A stretch of DNA of 64,000 bases from Geobacter sp. AOG2 (GCF_019972295.1 NZ_BLJA01000001.1:62001-126000); one strand, 5' to 3'; numbered from the stretch's first letter, positions 40,646-50,333 are shown. Numbers and translations: made by a program. Notes: a model not told the origin generated them from the letters alone.

Positions 40646-41740
40646 ATGAAAAGAACACTCTTTTTCCTGATAGCTGCCCTGTTCCTGGCCTCCAACGCCC
40701 ATGCCATCCGCATCAAGGACATCGCCTCGTTCGAAGGCGTGCGCGAGAACCAGTTGGTGGGATACGGGCTGGTTGTCGGCCTCAACGGCAGCGGCGACAG
40801 CGACCAGGCCTCGATCCATATCCAGTCCGTCGTCAACATGCTGGAGCGGATGGGGATTACGACCAACGTCGGTTCCATCAAGTTGAAGAACGTGGCTGCG
40901 GTCATGGTAACGGCGACATTGCCGCCTTTCACCAAGCAGGGGAACCAACTGGATGTCACGGTTTCCTCCCTGGGCGACGCCAAGAGCATCGCCGGAGGCA
41001 CCCTGATCATGACCCCGCTCCGGGGCGGCGACAATCAGGTGTATGCCGTTGCCCAGGGGTCGGTGCTGACCAACTCCTTTGCCTTCGGCGGGCAGGCGGC
41101 CAGCGCCCAGAAGAACCATCCCACGGCCGGCAGCATTCCCAACGGCGCGCTCGTGGAACGGGAACTCCCCAATGTCCTGGCGGGTAAAACGACCCTGCGT
41201 CTCAATCTGCACAAGGCGGATTTCACCACCGCCGCCCGCATCGAGGCCGTCATTAACAGCAAGTTCAGCTCGACCATAGCGACAACCACCGACCCCGGCT
41301 CGGTGATCCTGCGGATTCCGGAAAACTACGCCAACCGTACCGTCGATTTCGTGGCCGCCCTGGAAACCCTCGAGGTGCGGCCGGATAATCAGGCCAAGGT
41401 GGTGCTGAACGAACGGACCGGCACCATCGTCATGGGCGAGAATGTCCGCATCTCCACGGTGGCGGTGTCCCACGGCAATCTTTCCCTGGTCATCAAGGAG
41501 ACGCCGCAGGTGTCGCAGCCGGCGCCGCTCAGCACGGGCGGCAAAACGGTGACCGTGCCCCGGACCGAGGTAAAGGTTACCGAGGAGTCGCGCCGTTTGA
41601 TGGTCATGCCGGAAGGCGCCAGCATCGGCGATGTCGTGCGCGCCCTGAACCAGTTGGGGGTAACCCCCCGCGACCTGATCGGCATTTTCCAGGCCATCAA
41701 GGCATCGGGGGCGCTTCAGGCGGATCTTTCCATCATTTAG
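40646..41740 (+). CDS. flgI: Flagellar P-ring protein FlgI
   Basis: 364 residues with a signal peptide TLFFLIAALFLASNAHA. Mature start IRIKDIASFEGVRENQLVGY and GLVVGLNGSGDSDQA, middle VSSLGDAKSIAGGTLIMTPL, and C-terminal LNQLGVTPRDLIGIFQAIKA are diagnostic. Forms the periplasmic P ring around the rod. Followed by a short FlgJ, so no muramidase is fused in this operon. Confidence 0.95.
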   Translation: MKRTLFFLIAALFLASNAHAIRIKDIASFEGVRENQLVGYGLVVGLNGSGDSDQASIHIQSVVNMLERMGITTNVGSIKLKNVAAVMVTATLPPFTKQGNQLDVTVSSLGDAKSIAGGTLIMTPLRGGDNQVYAVAQGSVLTNSFAFGGQAASAQKNHPTAGSIPNGALVERELPNVLAGKTTLRLNLHKADFTTAARIEAVINSKFSSTIATTTDPGSVILRIPENYANRTVDFVAALETLEVRPDNQAKVVLNERTGTIVMGENVRISTVAVSHGNLSLVIKETPQVSQPAPLSTGGKTVTVPRTEVKVTEESRRLMVMPEGASIGDVVRALNQLGVTPRDLIGIFQAIKASGALQADLSII

Positions 41741-41792
41741 TTTTATTTGGGCCGGTTACTCAAGAAGCCGGCCGATATGGCGATAAGAAAGA

Positions 41793-42176
41793 ATGGCTAT
41801 GGATATCGGCATCTCCCAGATAACGACCGACACCGATACCGCCGCCGCCGAAAAGGCGCGGCAACTGCAACGGCAGACGGCCGGCGGCAAGGCGGGCGGC
41901 ATGAGCGAGCAACAGCTCAAGCAGGCCCACAAGGTCTCCCAGGACTTTGAAGCCCTTTTCGTGGGCATGATGATGAAATCCATGCGGGCAACGGTCGGCA
42001 AGGACAAACTGATTAACGGCGGCCACGGCGAAGAGGTGTACCGCTCCCTGCTGGACCAGGAGTATGCCACAGCCGCAGCCAAGCAGGGCAGTCTGGGTTT
42101 GGCGCCCATCATCGAGAAGGACATCATTCGCCAGGAAAGCCGGCGGCCCGTCAAGAAAACGGACCCGCAAGAGTAG
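41793..42176 (+). CDS. flgJ: Rod-binding protein FlgJ (N-terminal domain only)
   Basis: 127 residues matching the rod-capping domain: KVSQDFEALFVGMMMKSMRA and GGHGEEVYRSLLDQEYATAA. The C-terminal muramidase domain of enterobacterial FlgJ is absent, as is common outside gamma-proteobacteria, so a separate lytic enzyme must open the wall. Preceded by a short gap after flgI and followed by flgN. Confidence 0.87.
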   Translation: MAMDIGISQITTDTDTAAAEKARQLQRQTAGGKAGGMSEQQLKQAHKVSQDFEALFVGMMMKSMRATVGKDKLINGGHGEEVYRSLLDQEYATAAAKQGSLGLAPIIEKDIIRQESRRPVKKTDPQE

Positions 42177-42195
42177 GCAGTACCGTGGTTCGGGG

Positions 42196-42684
42196 ATGAC
42201 ACCTATGGATAAAACGCTGTCGGAGATACTCACGATCCAGCTGCACCTGCTGGAAGAGCTTTACAGCCTCCTGGAACGGGAAACGCGGGAGCTTGGCGAC
42301 ATGAACCTGGACGCCATGGCCGAAGTGAACCGGATGAGGGAGGAGCTTACCGAACGCATCGAGGCCCATACCGGGGCGCTTCGCCAGGCGATCGCCACGG
42401 CCGCTCTCGAGCTGGGGCTTGCCGCGGACGCAACCCTGGGGGCCGTTGTTGCCAAAACGGCGCACAAGGAGATCCCGCGGCTGTACCGCGAACTGAACGC
42501 CACCGCCCGGCGCGTTCAGGAGCGCGCCGCCATGAACCGCGAGATTGCGGAACGGTTTGCGGCCACCGCCACCACGACGCTGAACTTTTTAACCCGTCTC
42601 ATCAACCAGTCCAGCGTGTACGGTGCCTCGGGCGGTTACCAGCAGCGTGCGTCGGGGGCGGTCATGATCAACAAGGAGGCGTGA
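42196..42684 (+). CDS. flgN: Flagellar export chaperone FlgN
   Basis: 162 residues, almost all helical, with LSEILTIQLHLLEELYSLLE and NRMREELTERIEAHTGALRQ, and a C-terminal segment YGASGGYQQRASGAVMINKE typical of FlgN. It is a chaperone for FlgK and FlgL, which are the next two genes. ATG 42196 is chosen; ATG 42205 is an equally possible start three codons on. Confidence 0.85.
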   Translation: MTPMDKTLSEILTIQLHLLEELYSLLERETRELGDMNLDAMAEVNRMREELTERIEAHTGALRQAIATAALELGLAADATLGAVVAKTAHKEIPRLYRELNATARRVQERAAMNREIAERFAATATTTLNFLTRLINQSSVYGASGGYQQRASGAVMINKEA

Positions 42685-44075
42685 TGAGTCTTAATTCGAT
42701 TATGCAGATCGGCAGGAGCGGTATCGCCGCGTATCAGGTGGCCACCGAGGTCACCGGCGAAAATATCGCCAATGTCAATACCCCCGGCTACTCCCGCCAG
42801 CGGGCCATTCTGGAAACCGCCCCGCAGAGCACGGTCAACGGCTTTTCCCTCGGAACCGGCGTCACGGTCTCCGGCGTGCAGCGTTACTATGACGGGTTGT
42901 TGCAGCAACAGATGGTCACCGCCCAGACCACCCTCGGCTACGATACGACCAAGTCCACCGTCCTGCAGCAGATCGAGCCGGCCTTCAACGAGGTCGGCAC
43001 GAACGGCTTAGGCGACGCGATTTCCAAATTCTTCGCCTCCTGGCAGGATCTGAGCCTCAACCCGACCGGCACGGCGGAGCGCCAGGCGGTCCTGACCAGT
43101 GCCCAGAACCTGGTGGACAACTTCAATTCCGTCAGCACGACCTTGAGCAACACCGTCACCGCCCAGAATACCTCGCTCGTTTCCACGACCGACAGTATCA
43201 ATGCGACCCTGGACAGCATCGCCAAGCTCAACGGCCAGATCAAAACGACCCAGATGGCCGACGGCAACGCCAACGAGCTGAAGGACCAGCGGGACCTGCT
43301 GGTCCAGGACCTCTCCAAGCAGGTCGGCATCACCTACACGGAAAACAGCGACGGGACCACGGACATCAAGTTCGCGGACGGCGGCGCCGCCCTGGTGACC
43401 GGCTCCCAGGCCGGGTCGTTCTCCCTGACCACCAATGCCGCCACCGGCCTGTACGACGTCAACCTGACGCCTGCCGGCGGGGCCGCAGCAGCAGTGGTGG
43501 CACCGACCCAAGGGGTGCTGGGGGCGACCCTGGCGCTGCGCGATACGATCATCCCCGACTACCAGAGCCAGGTGGACGCCCTGGCAACCGCCATCGCCTC
43601 CAAGGTCAACACCCAGCAGCAGGCAGGGGCCGACCTGACCGGCACCGCGGGCATCGCCCTGTTCAGCCCCGCCACCGGCGCGGCGACCATCGCCATCAAC
43701 CCGGCCATCACCGGCACGAGCCAGATCGCGGCCGCGGCGGCGGGAAGCGCCGCCAATTCCAGCGACAACAGCAACGCCCTGGCGATGGCCGCATTGCTGA
43801 ACGACACCTCCACCATGGCGGGGTCGACCTTCAGCGGCGCCTACAACAGCCTGGTCAGCAAGGTCGGCCTGGATGTCCAGTCGATCAAGAACACCGTATC
43901 CCGGGACGAGGCGTTCAGCAATCAGCTGAGTACGCTGCGCGAATCCAATTCCGGCGTATCGCTGGACGAAGAACTGACCAACCTGGTTACCTTTCAGCGT
44001 TCCTACCAGGCTTCCTCCAAGATCATCACCACTGCGACCGAAATGATGGATACGGTCTTAGGACTCATAAGCTAG
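42684..44075 (+). CDS. flgK: Hook-filament junction protein FlgK
   Basis: 463 residues. N-terminal EVTGENIANVNTPGYSRQRA and C-terminal SGVSLDEELTNLVTFQRSYQ and SSKIITTATEMMDTVL are diagnostic for FlgK (HAP1). ATG 42684 follows AAGGAGG at good spacing and shares a base with the flgN stop. Somewhat short for the family, mainly in the central exposed domains. Confidence 0.93.
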   Translation: MSLNSIMQIGRSGIAAYQVATEVTGENIANVNTPGYSRQRAILETAPQSTVNGFSLGTGVTVSGVQRYYDGLLQQQMVTAQTTLGYDTTKSTVLQQIEPAFNEVGTNGLGDAISKFFASWQDLSLNPTGTAERQAVLTSAQNLVDNFNSVSTTLSNTVTAQNTSLVSTTDSINATLDSIAKLNGQIKTTQMADGNANELKDQRDLLVQDLSKQVGITYTENSDGTTDIKFADGGAALVTGSQAGSFSLTTNAATGLYDVNLTPAGGAAAAVVAPTQGVLGATLALRDTIIPDYQSQVDALATAIASKVNTQQQAGADLTGTAGIALFSPATGAATIAINPAITGTSQIAAAAAGSAANSSDNSNALAMAALLNDTSTMAGSTFSGAYNSLVSKVGLDVQSIKNTVSRDEAFSNQLSTLRESNSGVSLDEELTNLVTFQRSYQASSKIITTATEMMDTVLGLIS

Positions 44076-44086
44076 GAGCTACCGCC

Positions 44087-44989
44087 ATGCGCATCACCAC
44101 AAACATGACCGCCAATAATGCCATTTACAACCTCCAGCAGAACCTTGCCAATCTGAGCAAATTGCAGGAGTTGTCCACATCCCAGCAGAACATCAACACC
44201 CCCAGCGATAATCCGGCTTCGGCCGGGGTCCTTCTGGACATCGCCGACAGGCTCAAGGCAACCGACCAGTATAACAGCAACATCACCAAGGCCTCCACCT
44301 TCATGCAGACTACCAGTACGGCCCTGACCGGGATCTCCGATTTCATCACCCAGGCCAAATCGCTCGTGGACAGCATCAGCAGCGGCACCAGCGACGCAAC
44401 GCAACGCCAGACGGTCAGCGACCAGTTGGCCACGCTCAAGAAACAGATCGTCGATATGGCCAACACCCAGTCGGCGGACGGCCGGTACATCTTCGGGGGC
44501 ACCACCAGCGCCACTCCCCCCTTCAACACCACCAACAACACCTATGCCGGCGACGGCACCCAGGTCAATATCGAGGTGGCCCAAAATTCCACCCAGGCCA
44601 TGAACATAACCGGCGACCGGGTTCTTAAGGGCGTCGGTTCGAGCCCCAGCTACGGCTCGACGGATATCCTGGGGACCCTGGACAACCTGATCACAGCGGT
44701 GAACGCGAACGACGTGACCGCCATGAAGCAGGGGGCGACGGATCTGGAGGCCGGCGCCCAGCAGGTCACCAACGCCCAGATCGACCTGGCCTCCCGGATG
44801 ACGCGGCTCGACAGCATGACCAAAATGAACACGAACAACAAGACGACGTTGCAGAACATCGCCAGTAACATCCAGGAGGTCGATCTGGCCACGGTGGGGG
44901 TGCAGTTGGCCCAGCAGCAGACCGCCTACAGCGCCGCCCTGTCCGCAACGGCCAAGATCTCCCAAATGTCGTTGCTGAATTACCTGTAA
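44087..44989 (+). CDS. flgL: Hook-filament junction protein FlgL
   Basis: 300 residues with flagellin-like N-terminus MRITTNMTANNAIYNLQQNL, the NTPSDNPASAGVLLDIADRL motif and the C-terminal VDLATVGVQLAQQQTAYSAA. This is the FlgL (HAP3) pattern. Connects FlgK to the filament. Last gene of the flagellar locus; a strong terminator follows 20 bases after the stop. Confidence 0.94.
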   Translation: MRITTNMTANNAIYNLQQNLANLSKLQELSTSQQNINTPSDNPASAGVLLDIADRLKATDQYNSNITKASTFMQTTSTALTGISDFITQAKSLVDSISSGTSDATQRQTVSDQLATLKKQIVDMANTQSADGRYIFGGTTSATPPFNTTNNTYAGDGTQVNIEVAQNSTQAMNITGDRVLKGVGSSPSYGSTDILGTLDNLITAVNANDVTAMKQGATDLEAGAQQVTNAQIDLASRMTRLDSMTKMNTNNKTTLQNIASNIQEVDLATVGVQLAQQQTAYSAALSATAKISQMSLLNYL

Positions 44990-45009
44990 TCCGCACCGGG
45001 GAGTTCGCC

Positions 45010-45039
45010 AAGCGGGGCCGGGAGGTCCCGCTTTTTTTT
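45010..45039 (+). terminator. Rho-independent terminator after flgL
   Basis: Stem AAGCGGG (45010-45016) / CCCGCTT (45027-45033) with a 10-base loop, followed by an uninterrupted run of T to 45039. Marks the end of the flagellar locus. Confidence 0.9.
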
Positions 45040-45084
45040 ATTCGAAGGCCTTGACCTTGTTTGATGCGAACTCTATAAAGAACC

Positions 45085-46437
45085 ATGTCCCGCCGTCCAC
45101 TCAAAGCCCTTTCGCGCCGCCATAAGCCGGTCTCCATCCGGCGCGACGTTTTTCGCCTTTCCATGCCGGTGCTCCTCTCCTCCCTGTTCCAGCGGCTGGT
45201 CTCCATCGTCGACATCTTTCTGACCGGCGGTCTGGGGGCCGCGGCCATCGCCGCCACCGGGCTGGGCCAACTGCTCATGTTCGTCACCATGACCGTGTTC
45301 TGGGGGTTGGCCACCGGGGCGACGGTGGTGATCGCCCATCTGTGGGGCGCCGGGAGACGCGAGGAGGCGCGCCGGGCCGCCTTCGCGAGTTGCCTCGCCT
45401 GCCTGGCCATGACCGCGGTCTGTACCGTGGCGGGCGCCGTCTGGGGAGGGGATATCGCCCGGATGATGGGCGTCGCCGCCGATGTCCAGGCCCTGGCGGC
45501 CGACTACATCCGTCTCGTGTTCCTCTGGCTGATCTGGACGACCGGCCTCAATATCCTTTCCGCCATCATGCAGGGCGCCGGGGACACCCGGACGCCCATG
45601 AAGGCCGTCATCCTGGTCAACATCCTGCACGTCGCCCTGGCCTGGCCGCTGATCTACGGCAGGTTCGGCCTGCCGGCGCTGGGGGTCAAGGGGGCGGCCA
45701 TCGCCATCAACAGCTCGGAATTCATCGGCTGTGCCTACCTGCTGGTCCAGGCGGTGCGCAAGCGCTATCTCACGTTCGGCCGGCCGGACGGCCCGCTGTT
45801 CGGCAGGATCTGGCGGATCGGGTGGCCGGTGGCCCTGGAGCGTGTCGCCCAGCAGAGCGGCCAGCTCTTCTACTCGAGCTTCATCATCGGTTACGGCACC
45901 AGCGCCTACGCCGCCCACCAGATCGGGCTCTCCATCGAATCGCTCTCCTTCATGCCCGGCGCCGGCATGGGCATCGCCGCGGCCACCCTCATGGGGCAGG
46001 CCCTGGGGGCCAACAAACTGCGCCGCGCCCGTATCAGCCACAACGAGGCGCTTCGCCTGGCCGTGGTGGTCATGACCCTCATGGCGCTGCTCTTTTTCTG
46101 CGCCCCCCACTTCCTGATCGGGCTGTTCACCCATGACGCCGACGTCATCGAAAAGGGGAGCATGTTCCTGAGGCTGGTGGCCTTTGCCCAAGTGCCGCTG
46201 GCGATCTCCTTCGTCTATGCCGGCAGCTTAAGGGGTACGGGGGACACGTTCTACGTCTTCATTGCCACGCTGGTGGCCATGTGGGGGATACGGGTGGCGC
46301 TGTCCTGGGTGGCGGCCGAATGGCTGCACCTCTCCCTGTACGCCGTGTGGGGGGTGTTCCTGATCGACTGGTACTTCCGGGGGGCGGCCTTTGCCTGGCG
46401 GTATCACAAGCGGGACCTGCACGGCGCGATTGTATAA
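45085..46437 (+). CDS. MATE family efflux transporter
   Basis: 450 residues with twelve hydrophobic segments in two similar halves, the MATE layout. Characteristic sequence includes SMPVLLSSLFQRLVSIVDIF at the start and LSAIMQGAGDTRTPMKAVIL and YAGSLRGTGDTFYVF at equivalent places in the two halves. Exports cationic compounds or toxins by sodium or proton antiport; the substrate cannot be read from the sequence. Stands alone after the flagellar terminator. Confidence 0.87.
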   Translation: MSRRPLKALSRRHKPVSIRRDVFRLSMPVLLSSLFQRLVSIVDIFLTGGLGAAAIAATGLGQLLMFVTMTVFWGLATGATVVIAHLWGAGRREEARRAAFASCLACLAMTAVCTVAGAVWGGDIARMMGVAADVQALAADYIRLVFLWLIWTTGLNILSAIMQGAGDTRTPMKAVILVNILHVALAWPLIYGRFGLPALGVKGAAIAINSSEFIGCAYLLVQAVRKRYLTFGRPDGPLFGRIWRIGWPVALERVAQQSGQLFYSSFIIGYGTSAYAAHQIGLSIESLSFMPGAGMGIAAATLMGQALGANKLRRARISHNEALRLAVVVMTLMALLFFCAPHFLIGLFTHDADVIEKGSMFLRLVAFAQVPLAISFVYAGSLRGTGDTFYVFIATLVAMWGIRVALSWVAAEWLHLSLYAVWGVFLIDWYFRGAAFAWRYHKRDLHGAIV

Positions 46438-46560
46438 CAGGCTGTTGAAAAACAGCCATCTCGCCGCCATCCTCGAAAGCCACCTTGTGCGGCGTAGCGC
46501 TGCTACGCCTCCGCGGGTCTTTCTGCGGGTGCGACGATCTGACTATTTTTGAACAGCCTG
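46436..46560 (+). repeat. Dispersed modular hairpin repeat, copy 12 (short form)
   Basis: Forward copy between convergent genes (MATE on plus, outer-membrane protein on minus), starting within the MATE stop. CAGGCTGTTGAAAAACAGCC, GGCGTAGCGCTGCTACGCC, GATCTGACTATTTTTGAACA then GCCTG. The only copy between convergent genes in the window. Confidence 0.9.
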
Positions 46561-46596
46561 ATAATGCCACTGATCCCAAAATCGCAGGCACGTTGC

Positions 46597-47640
46597 TCAA
46601 AACCGGTAGCCGATACCCCCGAGGATCACGTCCGTGTCGTGGTTGTAGCTGGTGATGATGCGGTTCCAGGACACGCGCGCGTCCCATCGGGGGAGGAAGC
46701 GATAGCTTGAGGTCAGGGTCACTATGCCGCACACGCTCCTGTCGACGCCGAAGTGCCGGCTTGCCGCGCGCATGCTGAGGGGAAAATACGCCCCTCCGCC
46801 GATGCCGACGGTGAAACGGTCGTCGAAGAACTCCCTGATGGCCCACAACTGGCTCGCCACGCCGTGGCGGCGGAAGAGGCGATTATCGCCCTCGTAGAGC
46901 CAACTTGCACTCCAGTCCACATACCGCCGGACGCGACGGCGGTATTCGACGGCCAGGGCGACCGATTTCTGCGATTCCAGGCTGTTCACGATGGTTTGGC
47001 CCAAAAGGAGGGTGAATTCGTTTTTCGTTTTTTCCCGGTCCTGGAGCGGCGCCTTGTCCACGGGACCCGGCACGGCAGGCGCTTCGAGCTGGTATCCGAT
47101 GCCCGCGAGGACGGAAAAGGAATTGAACGTGGCGAAATTTTCCACCACGTTGGCGCGGAGTTGCAACAGCCAGCGGCTATCCGTGTACCACGTGGCCGCG
47201 GAACTGAAGATCATGCCCCAGCCATGGTCGTTTTGGTAGGAGGTGCCGGCTTTTGCCGGCAAGGTGTCGTAAAAGTAGTACGGTCCGATACCGGCCGCCA
47301 GGGAGAGCTTCCGGTCCAGCAGGTTGGTGCGCGCCCAGAGGTGGAGGGTGTTGCCGTCACGGTGATGCCCCGGCACGTGCCCCTCGTTCAGGTATGATAC
47401 CCCCAGGCCGAAATTTTCTCCCAGACCTTCGATGTATTCCAGTTGCCACGCGTAGGAGTCCTTGCCGTCATTCGCATTTTGCAGCAGACCGCCCAGGAGA
47501 TAAAGCTCCTGCGCCCGCAGGGCGGGCGGGCTTAGTGCCAGCAGGACCAGTGCCAGGGCCAGCCGGAAGATCTGCCTCGACAGGAAGGCATAACGCCCGG
47601 CCGGCGCGTCGGCGGCTATTTTGTGCGGCAGATCCGGCAT
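46597..47640 (-). CDS. Outer-membrane beta-barrel protein, function unknown
   Basis: 347 residues with a signal peptide (about residues 24-43, IFRLALALVLLALSPPALRA) and alternating hydrophobic strands throughout, ending in the aromatic C-terminus LGGIGYRF expected of barrels inserted by BamA. Sequences such as WQLEYIEGLGENFGLGVSYL and LWARTNLLDRKLSLAAGIGP suggest an 8-12 strand porin-like or enzyme barrel. It lies 52 bases downstream of the PagL-like gene on the same strand, so the two are probably co-transcribed. No family assignment is made. Confidence 0.65.
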   Translation of the reverse strand: MPDLPHKIAADAPAGRYAFLSRQIFRLALALVLLALSPPALRAQELYLLGGLLQNANDGKDSYAWQLEYIEGLGENFGLGVSYLNEGHVPGHHRDGNTLHLWARTNLLDRKLSLAAGIGPYYFYDTLPAKAGTSYQNDHGWGMIFSSAATWYTDSRWLLQLRANVVENFATFNSFSVLAGIGYQLEAPAVPGPVDKAPLQDREKTKNEFTLLLGQTIVNSLESQKSVALAVEYRRRVRRYVDWSASWLYEGDNRLFRRHGVASQLWAIREFFDDRFTVGIGGGAYFPLSMRAASRHFGVDRSVCGIVTLTSSYRFLPRWDARVSWNRIITSYNHDTDVILGGIGYRF

Positions 47641-47692
47641 AGGATGATTTTTGAGCGTGACAGGCTCATCTCCAATGATGGCGACGCGACAG

Positions 47693-48247
47693 CTAAAAGG
47701 TCCAGCTTACTCCGATCACGTGGGTATCGAGGCCCGGGTTGGGGGTCCCGGTGCTGTAAAAAATATGCCCGTTCGAGATGTGCTGCAAGCGGTAACCGAT
47801 CTTGAGCCCGTCGGCGAAGCGATAAAAAAGGCCCATATAGGCGCCATATTGAAGGATGCTGCCGAAATCCTGATCCCCAAACCGGCTTCTGTCCATTATG
47901 TTGACATTGATGCCGACCTCCGGGGCCAGGCCGAAATACGGGTTGTCGAGGACAAGACCGGTCCCCATGGAACCTATGAAACCGGTTGCCCGCGCCGAAT
48001 GGAGGGCGCCGGCGGACACGTTGAGCTGCGGGAACAGCCCCCAGCCTGAAGACGACCGCCAATTCCAGGGCAGTCCGTACACCGCGAACAGTTCGTACTG
48101 ATGAAAATATTCCAGTTTGCGGTCAGCCTGCAGGCCCATCCTCAGGCCGACTTCATTCCACCCCGCCGGCGCATCCGCACAGAAAGCCTGCCAAGGGTTT
48201 TGAAGAAGAAACACGAGTAAAAAAATGACGACGAGATTTCCCGCCAC
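47693..48247 (-). CDS. PagL-like lipid A deacylase (acyloxyacyl hydrolase family)
   Basis: 184 residues from a GTG start at 48247, which has an excellent GAGGAGG site 5 bases upstream and begins a clean signal peptide (VVIFLLVFLLQNPWQAFCA). The frame runs 36 codons further upstream but without these signals. The C-terminus carries the PagL signature: RLQHISNGH with His156 and Ser158, then TPNPGLDTHVIGVSWTF. The third triad residue, Glu in Pseudomonas PagL, aligns with Asp174. Expected to remove the 3-O acyl chain of lipid A in the outer membrane. Complements the arn genes at the left end. Confidence 0.75.
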   Translation of the reverse strand: MAGNLVVIFLLVFLLQNPWQAFCADAPAGWNEVGLRMGLQADRKLEYFHQYELFAVYGLPWNWRSSSGWGLFPQLNVSAGALHSARATGFIGSMGTGLVLDNPYFGLAPEVGINVNIMDRSRFGDQDFGSILQYGAYMGLFYRFADGLKIGYRLQHISNGHIFYSTGTPNPGLDTHVIGVSWTF

Positions 48248-48409
48248 AGCGCCCTCCTCGTCGGCCCATGGGAAAAGACAACCGCAACGTTGCATTGGTT
48301 CTGGGGAAATACGGCGATATGCAAGATTGTTTTTCAGCCTGCGTACAATCTTCATTATGATTGTACCGCGGTTTAATGAAGAGTAAAGTGCCCCGGCGTC
48401 GTTTTGTCC

Positions 48410-50245
48410 CTAGCTCAAGCCTTTCCTGATCTGGTACAGCCCCTCCAGGTCCAAGCCGTTCTTCTCGTAGTATTCCCGTTCCAGCTCCTCCACGTAGAAA
48501 CGGTCGAGGCCGGAGTTCTCCAGGAAATCCTCCCGCAGCCCCACATTACGCTCGGTGATGATCTGGGGCAACAGGGAATGGAGGTACATGGCCTCCTTCT
48601 TGATGGTGAAGATGGTTTCGTGGAAGAGGTGGTCGGGGATATCGGCCTTGAGGAGCCTTTTGTTCTTCAACTCCTCGACCACCTCCCGGCGCAGCGCCTC
48701 CTGATCGGCCCTGGTGGTGAACTTGGAGTAGAAGTTGCGGATCCGGTCGCGCACATGCTCCAGGAGAACCGATGAAATACGTTCTTCCTGGTCGATCTCC
48801 TGGAGCCGCTTGTGCAGTTCCTCGATGCGGGTCCCTCTCTCCACGGCGTTGAGCCCTTCCAGCAGGGCGGTCACCTTGCGGCGCCCGAAGCGGCCCAGAT
48901 AGGCGTTCTGGAACAGCTCGCGGATGAACAGCTCATCGAAGCACCCCTCCTTGAGGTTGTCGAAGGCGGCCTTGTGCTCCAAGAGCCCCTGGAGCATCTC
49001 CTCGCTGATGCGCACGTTCTCCATGAAGGCCAGTTGGCTGACCAGGTTCGAGACGCTGTCGAAACGGTCCAGATAGGTGATGACGTAGGAAAACCCGTCC
49101 ATCAACCCCGGATCGGCCCCGTCGCGGATCTTTTCGTCGCACTCCTTGCTGGCGTCCAGCATGAGTTGATCGAAGGAATGATCGCGGTTTTCCACGGCCT
49201 TTTTCTTGGCCTTGACCAGGTTGAGCATGTCCTCGCGGTCGATATGGCTCTCGATCTGCTTTTCCTTGAGGAAGAACCCCTCCAGCACCTCGCGGGTGGC
49301 GGCGATGTAGTCCTGCTCCTTGCGATGGACCAGGTTGCGCCCCTTCTTGAGCATCTCGTCCAGGGTGTAGAAGAGGGCGCCGGGGATCTTGTTGCGCACC
49401 GACAGCGTTTTGAGCCGGGTCAGGCGGGCGTTGTCCAGCGGGCTGATCTCCCCCTTGCTGTTGCAGGCCAGAAGGATGTTGCGGTATTCGTCCACGATGC
49501 GCTTGTTGGACGGATGGCGGTACATGGCGTCGATGCGCATGCGCTCCTGCTGGTAGCGGTCGATCCGGTAGGTGGCGGCAAGTTTGACCAGGCGGGCGAA
49601 ATCGTCGTCGGCGATCTTCTTGTTGCGGTAGTAAAGGCTTTTGAAGAGATCGCGGTATTCGCGATGGTGACGGTCGATCAGCTTGATGATGAAGAGCTGG
49701 GCGGCCTCGTCCTTGAGCAGCGGAAAGATATGGGAGATGAGGGCGTCGTCCCGCTCGTCGCCCACCGATCCGGAGCGTTTGACGATCTTGCCGAGACTCT
49801 TGACCAACTCTTCCTGCTGGTATTTCAGTTTGCGGGAGAGCTGGTTGGAGTGGACGAAAAAGTAGTAGTTGCAGACGGCGTTTCCCTCGAAAAAGATATT
49901 CTCGAAGCTCTCTTCCCCGTGGGTGCGGTCGCTGAAGCGGATGGAGCCCTTGTCGTCGGAGCGCGCCCCGTACATGACCAGGCGGTTGATGATGTCCGGT
50001 TTGGCCAGGTCGGAGGAGGGCTGGTCGACCCCGAACATGTATTCGCAGAAATAGCCGCCGTTGCCCTGGTAGCTGATCCCCTCCGGGGCGATGATGAACT
50101 CGTTGCCCGGCGAGAAGATGCGGAGGTGGTCCTCCTCCTGGACGATGTTGAAGAAGTAGCGCTGATAGGCGTCGTTGCCGACCACCATGACGAAATATTC
50201 CACATGGTCGCCGACCTGCCCGTGAAGCCGTATGTCCTTGTGCAT
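48410..50245 (-). CDS. Large conserved hypothetical protein
   Basis: 611 residues, no signal peptide or membrane helix. ATG 50245 (MHKDIRLHGQVGDHVEYFVM) is chosen because of the GAGAGGGAG site; the open frame extends 28 codons further. The N-terminal 180 residues look globular and beta-rich (NEFIIAPEGISYQGNGGYFC), the rest is mostly helical with many charged residues (EELVKSLGKIVKRSGSVGDE; VRDRIRNFYSKFTTRADQEA). I recall similar large uncharacterised proteins in Geobacter-type genomes (possibly TIGR04442) but cannot confirm it. It follows the MBL hydrolase by 88 bases on the same strand. Confidence 0.6.
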   Translation of the reverse strand: MHKDIRLHGQVGDHVEYFVMVVGNDAYQRYFFNIVQEEDHLRIFSPGNEFIIAPEGISYQGNGGYFCEYMFGVDQPSSDLAKPDIINRLVMYGARSDDKGSIRFSDRTHGEESFENIFFEGNAVCNYYFFVHSNQLSRKLKYQQEELVKSLGKIVKRSGSVGDERDDALISHIFPLLKDEAAQLFIIKLIDRHHREYRDLFKSLYYRNKKIADDDFARLVKLAATYRIDRYQQERMRIDAMYRHPSNKRIVDEYRNILLACNSKGEISPLDNARLTRLKTLSVRNKIPGALFYTLDEMLKKGRNLVHRKEQDYIAATREVLEGFFLKEKQIESHIDREDMLNLVKAKKKAVENRDHSFDQLMLDASKECDEKIRDGADPGLMDGFSYVITYLDRFDSVSNLVSQLAFMENVRISEEMLQGLLEHKAAFDNLKEGCFDELFIRELFQNAYLGRFGRRKVTALLEGLNAVERGTRIEELHKRLQEIDQEERISSVLLEHVRDRIRNFYSKFTTRADQEALRREVVEELKNKRLLKADIPDHLFHETIFTIKKEAMYLHSLLPQIITERNVGLREDFLENSGLDRFYVEELEREYYEKNGLDLEGLYQIRKGLS

Positions 50246-50333
50246 AACTCCCTCTCCAATGGCAATTGCCCATATAACCCGAATCCGCGGCGCCTTCACG
50301 GTTCCGCCCGCTCCACCGTTCAGGCTCACGGAT

